Shown here one piece after another: positions 34,932 through 45,928 of a stretch of 64,000 nucleotides of DNA; positions within the stretch are counted from its first letter, which is position 1; each line of letters begins with the position of its first letter. The DNA is from Auricularia sp. M13. Lineage: Eukaryota; Basidiomycota; Agaricomycetes; Auriculariales; Auriculariaceae. The notes beneath the pieces were generated by a model that did not search any database, was not told the origin of the DNA, and saw only the letters and a program-made list of their open reading frames with translations. The stretch is taken from positions 3,224,001 through 3,288,000 of the forward strand of contig CM073199.1 in the NCBI GenBank assembly GCA_037042915.1, given 5' to 3'. The position numbers and the translations under genes were made by a program.

Positions 34932-36272
34932 ATGACGCCCACCGCCGCCGACGGACTGACTGCGAAGCCTCTCGGCGAACTTCGGGACCTCAGGGAGCGG
35001 GTGTTCACGCTGCATGCCTCCATCCAGCGCCAGCTGGACTTCGGGCACTACGCCGCGGACGCGGAGGAGGAGAAGGCGCGGACGGTGCTTGCGTCTGCGG
35101 GCCAGCGGTTGGAGGCCATTGACGCCGAGGTGCGCCGACGCAACGCCGCGACCCGCAATCTGGAGACGGCGGCGTCTCTCCTCGGCATGACAGCAGCCTC
35201 GCTCCCCGTAGTGCCGAAGGTGGAAGGTGTTCGCCGCACGGGAACGACCTCCTCGACCACGAAGGGCAAGGGCTCATCGGGAGCGGTCGCGTCTGGGTCG
35301 AAGCGGCCTTTGGACGTCGGCGCGCGAGGGACCGGCGACGAGGAGAAGGACGCGGTCGGGCCTCCTTTTAACACGGTACGTCTTGGTCAAAGGTCCTCTT
35401 GCTCCGGGGTGTATCCTGCGCTGACATCCTTCGTCCGGGTCCAGCCTTGTGAGCAGTGCGAGCGCTCCGGCCGGCCGTGTTTTAGACAAGTGTCCGGGTC
35501 GGCGACTGCCTGTGCTCGTTGCCACCGGACCCGCGTGGGGTGTTCTCACAGCGTCGGCCGGTCGGGCACATCGCGCAAGAGGGCGCGACAGGACGCTGAC
35601 GTGGACGGCGATGACGGGGACGATCCGGACCAGGACGACGTGGTGGACACCGTCGGCGCGTCCGTGGCGCGGTCGCGCACACGCCGAAGGCTTCGGTCGC
35701 CGGGGACAGCCACCATGGCCGACCTCGAGGTCCTGGGCGACCGCATCGTCCAGGGGTTCCAGCTGTCCGTCTCGGCGTTGAGGCGCGACCTTCGCAAGTG
35801 GACGCAAGAGCTCGTCGATGACCGGCGTGCCCATAAGACGGTGCGCCTCGTGTCGCCGGGCGGGAGCGAGCGCGATACCGACTCCAATGACGGCCGAGCG
35901 GTGGAGGACGAGGCGAGGAGGACGCCCACCGACGCGCCGACTTCCCCTGGCGCCGCGGGCGTGGAGGCGGAGGCGCCGGCGGGTCCTGTCGGCGTGCTTG
36001 CTGACCGGCGCCGACCTGGCCCTTCTTGGCGTGGTAGTGCCGGGGGATGTGCGTCCGATACCCAGCTTTGCGTCGCTGGAGGCGTCTGGGTCCGGGTCCG
36101 GATTCCTGCCACGCGTCCAACGGTCCGAGGGTCGGGATGCGTCCGTGATAGGGGAGAAGTCGGTCGATGCGGGCCAACCCATGGAGGAGTAAGACCGTGT
36201 CCGGGTATGATTTGGGTAGTGGTGTGGAGGCTCGTAAAATATGTAAATAGAGAGGCGGAAAGACGAGCATAA
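34932..36272 (+). CDS. Zn2Cys6-like gene carried antisense inside element B
   Basis: From the ATG at 34932 (MTPTAADGLTAKPLGELRDL). The first part is helical with a coiled-coil feel (residues 12-80), then a Gly/Ser/Lys linker. An intron with GTACGT donor, CTGAC branch and TCCAG acceptor (35376..35444, 69 nt, phase 0) leads directly to PCEQC. The cysteines then follow C-x2-C-x6-C-x10-C-x2-C-x6-C, the spacing of fungal binuclear zinc clusters. After that come a basic patch (SRKRARQD), an acidic stretch and a helical segment (MADLEVLGDRIVQGFQLSVS). The 3' end is uncertain: the frame stays open to 36272, but a second intron into the frame ending at 36192 is possible. It is transcribed opposite to the host retroelement. 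Confidence 0.5.
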   Translation: MTPTAADGLTAKPLGELRDLRERVFTLHASIQRQLDFGHYAADAEEEKARTVLASAGQRLEAIDAEVRRRNAATRNLETAASLLGMTAASLPVVPKVEGVRRTGTTSSTTKGKGSSGAVASGSKRPLDVGARGTGDEEKDAVGPPFNTVRLGQRSSCSGVYPALTSFVRVQPCEQCERSGRPCFRQVSGSATACARCHRTRVGCSHSVGRSGTSRKRARQDADVDGDDGDDPDQDDVVDTVGASVARSRTRRRLRSPGTATMADLEVLGDRIVQGFQLSVSALRRDLRKWTQELVDDRRAHKTVRLVSPGGSERDTDSNDGRAVEDEARRTPTDAPTSPGAAGVEAEAPAGPVGVLADRRRPGPSWRGSAGGCASDTQLCVAGGVWVRVRIPATRPTVRGSGCVRDRGEVGRCGPTHGGVRPCPGMIWVVVWRLVKYVNREAERRA

Positions 36273-36279
36273 ATACGGG

Positions 36280-37302
36280 GTATGAGAAACGACCGGGACC
36301 GTGACTGTGGAGAGCATCCGACCGAAGCGGCGTCCGACCGAGGTAGGGTCCGATTCTGGGCACGGTCGCCGAGGGGAGGGAACGACGGGTGGCGTCACCT
36401 GTACGCCAGTAGATATCGACAAAGAAGGGCGGTTTCAGCTTTGCAAAGCGTGCTGCTGTACAAGGCAGGGGCGACCGTCCGGAGCGTTCAAAGACGGTGG
36501 GCCGGGCCGGGGACGCGATCCGCAGGACCAGGGCGTCGTCGGCGTACGTGGCACGATATTCGCGGACGTCCCAGACAAGGCACGCCGTAAGCCGAACGAC
36601 CTGGAGGGCTCGTTCCGTCGTAGGCGACGTGATGAGATGAGGGCCGAGGCGAGGTGGGAACGAGAAGACCACTAGCTCGGTGCGAGCCCGTCGGCCTCGG
36701 TCATTGCGCACGACGGTCGGGAGTACCCAGTAACGCGAGATATCGAGCGGGAGATGTCTCGGGGCAGTGAAGCGGCCGTAGTGAGTGAAGCGGTCTAGCA
36801 TCCAGAAGAACGGTTGGGGAGGGGCCACGAGCATGGCGATGTCGAGCCGGGTGTCGTCCGGGTCCGGCGACCGGATACGAGCGCGAAGGGGGATGAGCCC
36901 CAGCGGAGGTGTGGCCGGGCGCGCGTCCTCAAGCTCGGACGACTCGTTGGCGGCGAGAGGTGACTCGCCGGTGCTGATGGGTGATTCGCCGAACAGCTCT
37001 TGGGATCCGTCGCCAAAGTCCTCGCCGAGGTCCATGTCCGCATCCTGGTCCAGGTCCTGTGCGGCGCCTTGGTCCTCAGTTGGCTCCGGTGGTTCGGCGT
37101 GGTACTCCTCCACGAGTCCGGTTCCGTCCAGGTCGGCGGCCAGTTGCCAGCTAGCGTCCTCGGGGGGAAAGCCCATCCATTGGACGAGATACTGAGGAAC
37201 TCCTCGGTGTACGCGGTGGTCCAGGACTGCCGCCGGTATGTATTGAGGGTTAACTATGGTCTCGTCGTACTGGGACATTTTGTGAGCGTTCGGTCCGAAC
37301 AA
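36280..37302 (-). CDS. Chromodomain protein in element B
   Basis: Reverse-strand ORF with a good ATG at 37278 (MSQYDETIVNPQYI). Residues about 15-65 read VLDHRVHRGVPQYLVQWMGFPPEDASWQLAADL, a chromodomain with its aromatic cage positions and the usual W-x-P-x-x-x-x-x-W spacing. This is as found at the C-terminus of chromovirus integrases. A long acidic D/E-rich linker and a globular-looking segment (PPQPFFWMLDRFTHYGRF) follow. The open frame continues to 35482, but from about 36,280 it overlaps the antisense Zn-cluster gene and looks compositional. No integrase core precedes the chromodomain, so it is a free-standing chromodomain gene or a leftover of a lost pol. Confidence 0.5.
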
Positions 37303-38439
37303 AGGGGCGTGTCGGGAAAAGGGGGAAAGAGGCGTCAGTCTGGCGGCCGATCCGGATTATATGGTGTATGTGTCGTAAGCGTTGATGCGTGGGGATGATG
37401 GGGGTCACGATCCGAGGAAGATGATGTGAATGCGCCGCGCGCACCACGGGGGGGGGGAACTTGCTCTCGGGATGCGCGGAGGGTGAGGTTCTGGAGAGAG
37501 GGGTCGGCCGTGGGAGGTTTAGAGGTTGACCGAGGGGTGGGGACGCGCAGCGGGCGCGTTTGGCGAGTAGGGCTTGTGGGGGGGTGGTCTCGCCGCGGAT
37601 GACCTGGCTCTGATGAAGAGGAGAGATCAGGAGCCGGTGATGGAATGAGCTTTCGGATTTGACGACCGTATGGGTCTGGAGGGGTCCTCGTTGGCTGAGT
37701 GCCTGACCCGAAGGCCAGTGGGCAAGGCTCGGCGTCCGGAGGGTGGGTCCTGCAGGGTCCTGGTGGGCCGATGAGTGGGCGCGGCGGTCGCGACGGGTCC
37801 TCGTCGACGCGAGGGGTCTCCTAGCCGGTCCGAGGGGTCGGATTCCTTCCTGGACCGAGCAACGCCGACCGAACGGTTCGCCCGGATTGGAAGGGTGGTG
37901 AGTAAGGGGTATGGGGATCTCGAGCGTCGGGAGGGAGGGTAGGTTTGGTCTTATGTCACGGTGACTGCTATATCACTCTCCGAGACGACGCCCGAGGGGA
38001 AGGGATGAGTGGGGAGAGGGAGGCGCGGATAAGCGGTATGATAGACCAGACCAAACCTAAGGTACAAGAGGGGCGACGGCCCAGATATATATACTACGGA
38101 AGCAAGGCCGAGGGGCCCCGCGGACCAATTGCGCCACCGACCGGTTGTCACGCGGGCGCCACAGATCAGGCCGAAAGAGACCGCCGGGGCGTCGTCGGCG
38201 AGACAGGAAACCCGGGATAAATAGAGCCCAACCAAACCAGAAACATCCTGTCATATTACCCTTCTCCTGGGAAGAGACCGAGATACTCGCCGAGCGGAGA
38301 GACCGCTTGGACGCGCCGACGAAAGGGCCGCGGGGCCGGGCGCAAGGAGTTTGGGGCGCCCGGACGAGGTGCGAGGGCCACGGGACGGCGAAATGAAACA
38401 GCGGGGGAGGAGGGACCCGACGAAGACCGCAACAAGAAC

Positions 38440-38777
38440 AGTAGCCACAAGGGAAGAAGTATGATCGCCACCGCGGCACCGGCGACGCTGCCGCCAACCA
38501 CGGCTCCGGCATTGATTGGGCTCGTGGGTGCCGATGACGGATCGCCGACCGTAGGGGAACTGGGCTCGGAGCTCGACAGTGTGCCAATTGAGGATGAGTT
38601 GCTAGTGGAAATCGGGGAGGTGAGAGGGCTCGACGGCGCAGGGGCTTGACTGCTAGTGCTGACTGTGGAGGAATTGCGAACTGAGGAACTTGTCGAGGCC
38701 GGGGGCGTGGAATGAATACTAGTAGTGACTGTGGGACTCGGCGAATCGTCGTCCGTTGATCGGGCAGAAATTGACAC
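38440..38777 (-). pseudogene. Ser/Thr-rich single-pass membrane protein gene, cut by element B
   Basis: Reverse-strand coding: a long Ser/Thr/Pro-rich ectodomain, then NAGAVVGGSVAGAAVAIILLPLWLLFL, a Gly-rich lead-in and one transmembrane helix of the style common in fungal glycosylated surface sensors. The coding breaks exactly at the AGAAC target duplication of element B. The expected cytoplasmic tail may be the coding-like sequence at 28,486-28,700 on the far side. The 5' end is unclear. Confidence 0.45.
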
Positions 38778-39429
38778 GCCGGAAAAATCGCGTCCCTTTC
38801 AAGATAAAGGCGACATAGCAAGACACAATACAAACTCGAATACAGTACTACCACACATCCCGACAACAACGAAGACCGCAAATCAACAAGAACAGCATTC
38901 CGAAATGGAACACGCGACGCACACCGGCAAGACCCGACATCTCTCCAGCATGGACAACTTGGCGACAACGGCTCGGCAACCACAATCCCTTCTATTGGAC
39001 CTCAAGCACGACTCCCGGATTTGCCTTTCGAGACTCCCAGAGTATGCGCGAAGGACGAACGATCCGTCTCTAAGAGCAGACGAGCATATTCCGCGTTCGC
39101 CTCCCGAAAGTGTCCCAGCACACGACCGCGTGCTACTCCGGCAAAGACACCACGACCACGAAGGTGCGCAGTCGCCCTGGCTGCGAAGGAATATTCTCGA
39201 CGCCGCTGTCTCCGGTTCCAAGGGATCACCAGCAACCGAGAACGATCCTGACTCATTCACCCAAAATCGTTATCGGCACCTGCGCATTCGCGAACACGTC
39301 ACCCGCTGCGACCTCGGACCATATCCAGACCAGGGTCTAGGGCATCCTTCCTCTCTACTGTCCCTGAGCATGTGCATCCTGAGAAACCGGGGAAATGCGG
39401 AACACGAAACCCATACTAGGGGAATCCCG

Positions 39430-40340
39430 TCATCGTGATCGCAGCGCACTTTCCCACGGTCTATGGCGTCATCCAAACGGCAGGGCAGGCCGCAGCACAC
39501 TTGTGGACGATCGGTAGTCTTTCCTCGGAGCAAATCCTGAATCACACGCTCACGGGATCGGCCTTTCATTGGCTCCCGAGAATGGATTGCGCAACCCGCA
39601 GGCGCGCGCAGTCCGCATGTGACAATCGGGAACTCTTCCTATCGCATGGGCATTATCGGTACAGCTCGGGACATGGTCTTGATTGGCTTGGCATTCTCCT
39701 GTATAAAACGCGATAGGTAGTTAGGTAGTTTTCCCCCAGCACAGCGGCTCACGAGCATCCGGCTCACCAGTAGTTCAGTATCGCGCACTCCGGCGCCCAG
39801 TTCTCGTACTCGCACCCGTCCTCCGTTCTAGTCCGTACGCAATCGAAGTCTCAGTCACCCTCTGCCATCTCCGTTGGCCTCAAGTCCCGTTTTCCCGCTT
39901 CCCTCGGTGCGTAGTCGCGACTTCCGTGATTGCACACCATCCTCCCTCCTCCCCTACTACGACTTCTCCATCCGAACCGTGCTACTTCTGTTCGTCGCGT
40001 TCGCACGCAGTCATAGACTTCGCCAGTGCAGCGACGAAGAAAAGACGCACTCCCGTCTCACAATCCTCCTCTCCCGTGCACCCTCTTCTCGTAGACGACT
40101 CCACACGAGTAGTATCGAGCTCTCCGGATACGAATTCGGGTTCCCCCTCGTCTTCGTGATCCTCACTCGGGTTTTGATCATACACACTCGAGACCATTTC
40201 CCCGTTTCACCCCTACCTCTATATCTATTCTCTCGTGTGTTGGGTATACTCCACCCACCCACCCTTTTGATCTGCGGCTCCTCCCTACTGCTGGATTCAT
40301 TGTCTTAGTCTTCCCTGGCTGTTCAAAGTGGTGACCACCG
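39430..40340 (+). promoter_or_regulatory. Probable 5' LTR / leader of the gypsy element
   Basis: A TATAAAA box at 39,703 lies about 1 kb before gag. A GTGGTGACCACC sequence at 40,329-40,340 could border a primer-binding region. No second copy of this region is visible after pol, so its LTR nature is inferred from position only. Confidence 0.3.
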
Positions 40341-40758
40341 CAGGGAGTCTTTGAACTAGTCTTACAAACGGTTCAGGCTCCCTGTTTATCCCTTTCACAC
40401 ACCCCCACCACTTACTTGCGTCGAGATTGCGACGGCTTCACCTGGTCCTGCCGCACGAACTCGTTCTCGTGTTCGCCAAGCAACCATTCCTGTTGCCTCA
40501 ACATCATCACTCACGCAAGCGAACCCCCATACATCTACATCGGTTTCCTTACCATTTTCCCCCCCTTCTTCCCTCTCTTCTCTCACCCTCTCGGAACGAG
40601 ACCCTGAGTCGGAACCCGAGTTTCATTCCTCACGTTCGCGAGAAGATTCAGATCAAGACGTCGCACCCCGTCGTTCCCGATTTGCTTCACTTGCACCACG
40701 CACTCCATCACCTGTCAATCGCATACCTCTCGCAGAAGAACATCCGTACTTCCAAGAG

Positions 40759-41587
40759 ATGGACGATGACGGAAACCCCCCCAACCTGCCAGGCAATCCA
40801 GAAATGGAAGCGGCCTTCGGCAACCTACTGTTCACGTTCATGCAGCGTGCAGTACAGAACCCTTCCCGCTGTGCCCCCAGGCCAGCAAGCTCCAGCCGCT
40901 CAACAAGCACGCGTTCCCCTCCCGTACCCAGACGAGAAGGGCGTGCCGCGATTTGACGGTGACCCATACAAAATCGGGACCTTCCTCGAGACGTTCGAAA
41001 ATCGGGCGCGACTAGCCGCGATTGGAGCCGACCGATGGAAGAAGGTTGTGGTTGATTATGTCAACCGTGACACGCGCAATCAGTGGATGCAACTCGAAGA
41101 GTTCGGTGATAACTCTACCTGGGAAGAGTTTAAGGCTCAAGTGTTGCGCGCGTATCCCGAGAACGGTACCATCAAGGAGTATACGTTCGAGGAGCTGAAG
41201 GAGAAGATAGATACCTGGAAGGGACGCTCGCTGCGCTCCCCCGAGGATGTCAATCGGTATACCCGAGAGTTCAACGCTTGTCAAAAGTCGTTGCAGCGTC
41301 AGGGCATCGTGCACCAAAAGCAAGAGCTCTACCTGTCGGCCTTTACAGCAGAAGAACGCGGGCGTATCGAGAGACGCCTTGAGTGGAAGTTTCCCGACCA
41401 GCACTATCACGAACTCGAGATTGATGACATTGCGGACGCGGTTCGCTTCCTGGCAAAAAACTCGATCGCTGAGATGCCGGGCGCGATTAAACTCGCGTAC
41501 TCGCCGATTGCAATTGATTCGCGCGAGGTCTCAGTGTCGGTGCAGCCCCGGCAGCCGTCAAACGCGAAGGTCCCGATGATCGCCTGA
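40759..41587 (+). pseudogene. Gag (frameshifted)
   Basis: The N-terminal part from the ATG at 40759 (MDDDGNPPNLPGNPEMEAAF) is in one frame. From about 40,865 the capsid-like part (GVPRFDGDPYKIGTFLETFE, WEEFKAQVLRAYPE) is in another, so one indel separates them. The DG-P-x-x-x-x-x-F-x-x-x-F-E pattern is typical of Ty3/gypsy Gag. It ends at 41587. Confidence 0.65.
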
Positions 41588-41749
41588 TCGCGAGTGTCGC
41601 ACAGCTCATCGAGGAAAAGTTGGAAGCGCGACTTGGCCCGGCTCGACCAGTGCATAATCACACGCACGCAACAGGCCCTAGCGGGTATACCGCGGGAAGA
41701 TTTGGTCCTCCCGAACGGGTGATACCACCTCCGGATTGGACACAACCGT

Positions 41750-42046
41750 TGTCTATTCTGTGACGAATCGGGACACATGATGCGTCAATGCCCCATGCGT
41801 CAGGAATACCTGAATGCGGGAAAGATAACGGAAGATCCATTGGGAAGGATGGTATTCCCAGGCGGACTGATGATTCCGGGTCCTCGCGAGAAGCCCATTC
41901 GCAAGCGTATTGACGAGTACTGGGAGGCTCAGGCACGGTCGCACTACTACGATTCCGTGATGCTGTTGGACGGCGACGTTGACCCAGTCGATTACGAAGA
42001 CGACCAGTTGCTCCCGAGGAACGCGAATACCAAGCGTTTCTTATGA
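41750..42046 (+). pseudogene. Gag CCHC zinc knuckle segment
   Basis: CLFCDESGHMMRQC (41750-41791) is an exact C-x2-C-x4-H-x4-C retroviral-type zinc knuckle. It is followed by a charged tail to a stop at 42046. It lies in a frame separate from the capsid segment. Confidence 0.65.
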
Positions 42047-42338
42047 TGCGCGAACAAGTGCACAACTACGAGACCACTGGGCGCTTTCGACCGAGCAATA
42101 AGAAGTTCGATGGTGTAGAACTTCCGGCACGACGCTGGGGGCCAGCCTCGCAGCAGAAGAACACGGAACGGGTACCCGGAATCCTCCCGTCCCGGCAGCT
42201 GCTCGCGCCAGCACTCCCGTCAGTCAACAAGCTCCACCTCAACGCGCACCAGAGAGGCCGGCCGATCTGCAGGTCCCAATTCCACTCGACGAGGTAGCTC
42301 GCAAACACGCCGACCTGACCAAGAAAGCCGCAGACAAG

Positions 42339-43091
42339 ATGGAAGAAGCCGGCGTGACATTTCGTAACAAGGCTCCCGCAACCGACGATTCGATGGCCGA
42401 ACAACTGTTCACGCGCGTACTCGAGCTTCCAATCACGGCAACGATTCGGGAACTGCTCGCGACTTCAGGAGACATCCGCCGCTTGGCACAGAAGTACACT
42501 ACGACGAGGCGAACTCCTGTAAGCGAAGTACATATCATCGACCAGGACGACGGCGACGACGGCGACGTCAATGACGTGTTTCAAGTTGTTGTGTGGGAAC
42601 AATCGCTGCAGCGGACGCCTTCGGGAGACTTCGCGGCGCACGAGTCGCTACCGTTGATGGTCATCACCGCCGACATCAAAGGAGTCCCCATCGAGACAAT
42701 CATCGACACAGGGTCGACTATCTGCTGCATGAGTGATTGCGTATGGAGGAAGATTGGCTCACCCGTGTACTCGGAAAAGTCAACCAACATGCGCGACGCG
42801 AATGGCAATGTAGCCGGCACCTTGGGCGCGATTGTCGACCAAGAAGTCATCATCGGAGGACTCAAGTTCTTCATCACCATACACGTCGTCCCGAACGCGC
42901 CATTCAGTCTCATTCCCGGAACACCCTTCTGCGCAATCGCCTCGATCGAAATCTCGTACCGCCCTTCGTCCGAAATGGTGCTCAAAATCACCGACCCAAA
43001 TACGGACAAGACCGTGCTTATTCCCGGATCCGCCAAACCGCGCCGCGCTGTCGCGTTCGCGCGCACTGTAGACTCGCCTAAGGATTTTTGA
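42339..43091 (+). pseudogene. Retropepsin-like aspartic protease
   Basis: LPLMVITADIKGVPIETIIDTGSTICCMS contains the catalytic D-T-G-S of retropepsins. It is followed by GGLKFFITIHVVPNAPFSLIPGTPF, the flap and the ILG-like second half. The frame ends at 43091, overlapping the next frame by 4 nt. Confidence 0.7.
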
Positions 43092-44448
43092 TGCGGAGAG
43101 AACGCGCCTCTCCGTTCCGCAATATACAACCCCTGTTCTTCTATGATCGTCTTGTGGGCGTTTCGCAAGATGTTCGCGAAAGGTTCAAGGACCCTGTCAT
43201 CCTTGCGATGTTTGGGTTCACGCTGCTAATGTCACTTCCCAAAGAGTTAGTTCCCGCTTGGGTTCGCGCTCTTGTTCTCGGGATTGCGGCAGGACACGCG
43301 GGTACCTTGGTTCTTCAGCAGCCGGAGACGGCTGCGAAGATAGAAGAAGTTGTGGAGGACAAAAACCCTTGGCGACGTCGACGGTCGCGCAGAGGTCGCA
43401 AGAGAGGTAAAGCAAGTGTACTAACCACCCCGACCAATGATGACCCCTCTGAGGGAGGGGATGGTGTACAAGAAGCTTATCCCGACGAGCGACTTCTCGA
43501 GAACCGACTCCGGTATCTCTACGGCTTTGGATTCACGGAACAAAACGGCAACGGAAACGGGACGGCCCAAACAATGCTCATAGAGGATCTGCCTAACCCG
43601 GAAACGGAAGGCAAATCGGACGATCAGCCTCAAGATCAGCAACACGCAATTACGATGACATCCACGACCATTCCGATTGAGGTCTACACGCTCGATTCGG
43701 ACAATCGGTTTGCGCAGCCAAGACCATACATCTTTCTCCTCAATGAAGATGGCACCCGAGTCGTCCCGCGAACGGAAGAAGACACGTGGGAACACGACGA
43801 AGACTTCGCTATGACGGTAACACTGACGATCGGCGACGACGCGCACTTCGCAATGCCTCCACGACCAGTCAAAACGGTACCGCCGCTACGATTGTCACGT
43901 GACGCGCGCAGCTTTCGGCACCCGCAAGCTATTCCCATGGGCGTCAGCGAACTCGAGTTTCCGTCACGCAAACCGGCTGGCATTGACACTGGCATCTTCG
44001 CGACTGTCTTTAACGTGATGGAACGGAGGCAGCCGAAGGGCGAAGACAAACAGCGACCCGGGAACGCGGCAGGACTCGGACGGAGGCCCTACAAGTCCGC
44101 GTTACTCAAGGTACACCCGCAGAACGCTCCGATGCCAGAGGAATACCGGATAGTACGACGACGACCGTCTGATCCGCTGATGACCTTGCCAGTAATCGGC
44201 GCCAAACCCGCGGATTTCGTGCCCACGGCATATATGACGACGGAACGAATGGCCGGTTTCAAGATTGAGGACTCTGCGCATTTGTGGGACGAGGAAAAGA
44301 AGCTGTTCAAAGCTATCGTCGCTGCCAATGAAACCGCGTTTGCATGGACAGAGGCGGAACGAGGTCGCTTTCGATCAGACTACTTCCCGCCTGTCAAACT
44401 CGCCGTGCTTCCGCATGTGCCATGGACCAAACGTCATGTGCCGATACC
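43088..44448 (+). pseudogene. Pol N-terminal region, cut by KDZ element
   Basis: A frame of about 450 codons with a hydrophobic segment near the start (ILAMFGFTLLMSLP, LGIAAGHAGTLVL), an R-rich stretch, and then family-typical pre-RT sequence ending HVPWTKRHVPIP at the KDZ target duplication (44441-44448). The sequence resumes in RT at 58,737. Confidence 0.65.
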
Positions 44449-45105
44449 CACCCCAGGCAGTCACCACGGAACTTAAAATACATCCGAAGGGGGGTTTCCC
44501 AGTATCAGAACAACCCCCCTTAAATTTGTCCGGCGGCCAGGCTGCGTCGGCCGCTGGCGACGTTGGCCGGCGGTGCCGTCGTTTAAGCGGCCACCGCCGC
44601 GCGCTCGTCGGCCGCCGCCCTCCGCTCATCAGCCATCACAGCCTGCTCACTGGCGGCCGCCCCCTGCTCGACGGCGGCCACCAGCGCTTCCGGCAACTCC
44701 CGGAGCTGGCGCTACTGGCCTCGGGACCGGTCGGAAAGATCCGAAAATTGATCGTCGGGCTGTCCAATGCTTCATCGGCCATCATGACCACCGGCGCTTA
44801 ATTTATTGTTCGCCGGCCAGCCTGGGAACTGGTGCTTCCTCGGCTTCGCCGGCGGCTGGTCGGAAATGGCCGATACTGGTCGGCGAACATTTTCCTCGTT
44901 CGGTGGCGAGCGTGCACACCGGCGCTTAATTTCTGTTCATCGGCTGGCCTGGGGACCGGCGCTTCCTCGGCTTCGCCGGCGGCTGGTCGGAAATGGCCGA
45001 TACTGGTCGGCGAACATTTTCCTCGTTCGGTGGCGAGCGTGCACACCGGCGCTTAATTTCTGTTCATCGGCTGGCCTGGGGGGCGCTTCCTCGGCTTCGC
45101 CGGCG
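44449..45105. repeat. Left terminal inverted repeat with ~125-bp sub-repeats
   Basis: The outer about 370 bp match the right end almost base for base. Inside are two and a part copies of a roughly 125-bp unit (GGCTTCGCCGGCGG anchors at 44,841, 44,968 and 45,092), each holding GGTCGGCGAACATTTTCC and GCGTGCACACCGGCGC. The units are probably transposase-binding arrays. Confidence 0.75.
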
Positions 45106-45117
45106 GGAGAACCTTAC

Positions 45118-45830
45118 TGTGCCCCACGCTTCCAATTGGAATTCCAATTGGAAACTGGAATTCCAATTGGAATTCCACTCATTGTAGAGTACCCTGTATC
45201 CCCAGTCAAACTGGTACAAATTGGATCAGAATTGGAACACAATTGTGACTCTCCAGCTTAGGGAATTGGAACTACTTTTCCAAGATTGGAAACAGGGGGT
45301 TTGTGTCCAATTGGAACAGAATTGGAACTGGAACTGAACTTTTACCTATAGAGAACTGAACTGAACGAGGAATTGGAACCAAATTGGAACCAGAACAGAC
45401 CTTTCCTCTATGGAGCAGGGCACATGGAATTGGAACACAATTGGAACTAGCTTACGCCCTGCTCTATAGAAGGTGAATGGAATTGGAACCGAATTGGAAC
45501 CAGGAACCAGGCCTTGTTCTATAGAGCAGGGCGTAAGCTAGTTCCAATTGTGTTCCAATTCCATGTGCCCTGCTCCATAGAGGAAAGGTCTGTTCTGGTT
45601 CCAATTTGGTTCCAATTCCATTCACCTCCTATAGAGCAGGGCGTAAGCTAGTTCCAATTCTGTTCCAATTCCATGTGCCCTGCTCTGCGAACGGAACTGG
45701 AACAGAATTGGAAGTAGGAACAAGGCCTGAACAGAGACAGGAATTGGAATAGAATTGGAACAACTGAAAGAATCAAATTTATATAATTCACAGGATTGGA
45801 ACGGAATTGGAACAAGGATGCTTTACTCTA
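45118..45830. repeat. AATTGG-rich array with 101-bp perfect inverted repeat
   Basis: The sequence is built from GGAATTGGAAC and its complement. 45369-45469 is the exact reverse complement of 45519-45619, with a 49-nt loop. Further diverged copies of CCATGTGCCCTGCTC and GGGCGTAAGCTAG follow. A related array lies at 54,175-54,475 near the other end. Confidence 0.7.
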
Positions 45831-45837
45831 AAAAGCA

Positions 45838-45928
45838 AGTGCCCAGAGCAGGATTTGAACCAGCAACATCAGTAATAACGGCCACCAGCCAGGCTCGAGC
45901 ATTATACCACTGCACCACTGAGCCATAT
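45838..45928 (-). tRNA. tRNA-like sequence (pseudo-tRNA or SINE head)
   Basis: On the reverse strand a good A box (TGGTGCAGTGGTATAATGC) and B box (GGTTCAAATCC) lie at tRNA spacing, and the B box sits in a plausible T-arm. The acceptor stem and anticodon stem do not pair well, so I doubt a functional tRNA. It may be a tRNA-derived pol III promoter captured by the transposon. Confidence 0.4.

Larger units (their letters stand above)
28736..38434 (-). mobile_element. LTR element B (hosting nested A and C)
   Basis: The 481-bp LTRs are the right copy 37954-38434 and the left copy 28736-28859 plus 34350-34706, the latter split by element A. They are flanked by the 5-bp duplication AGAAC (28731-28735 and 38435-38439). 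Orientation is minus: reading that strand, a TAAGACCAAACCT motif follows the 5' LTR, and a polypurine tract (AGAAGGGGGGTTA) precedes the 3' LTR. I noticed a single substitution between LTR copies, so insertion is recent. The interior (34,707-37,953) lacks gag, protease, RT and integrase core. It holds a chromodomain ORF and an antisense Zn-cluster gene, so the element is non-autonomous. Confidence 0.85.

Noticed and set aside
35482-36280. C-terminal extension of the chromodomain frame
   Set aside because: Overlaps the antisense zinc-cluster gene, whose cysteine spacing is compelling. The minus translation there is Arg/Pro-rich and looks like a shadow.
43088-43330. Hydrophobic start of the pol frame as a separate membrane protein
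   Set aside because: The frame continues without break into family-typical pre-RT sequence and overlaps the protease frame by 4 nt, as expected for a polyprotein.
44449-45105. Tandem repeats at the KDZ ends considered as a CRISPR-like array
   Set aside because: Units are about 125 bp with no unique spacers, lie in terminal inverted repeats, and the organism is eukaryotic.
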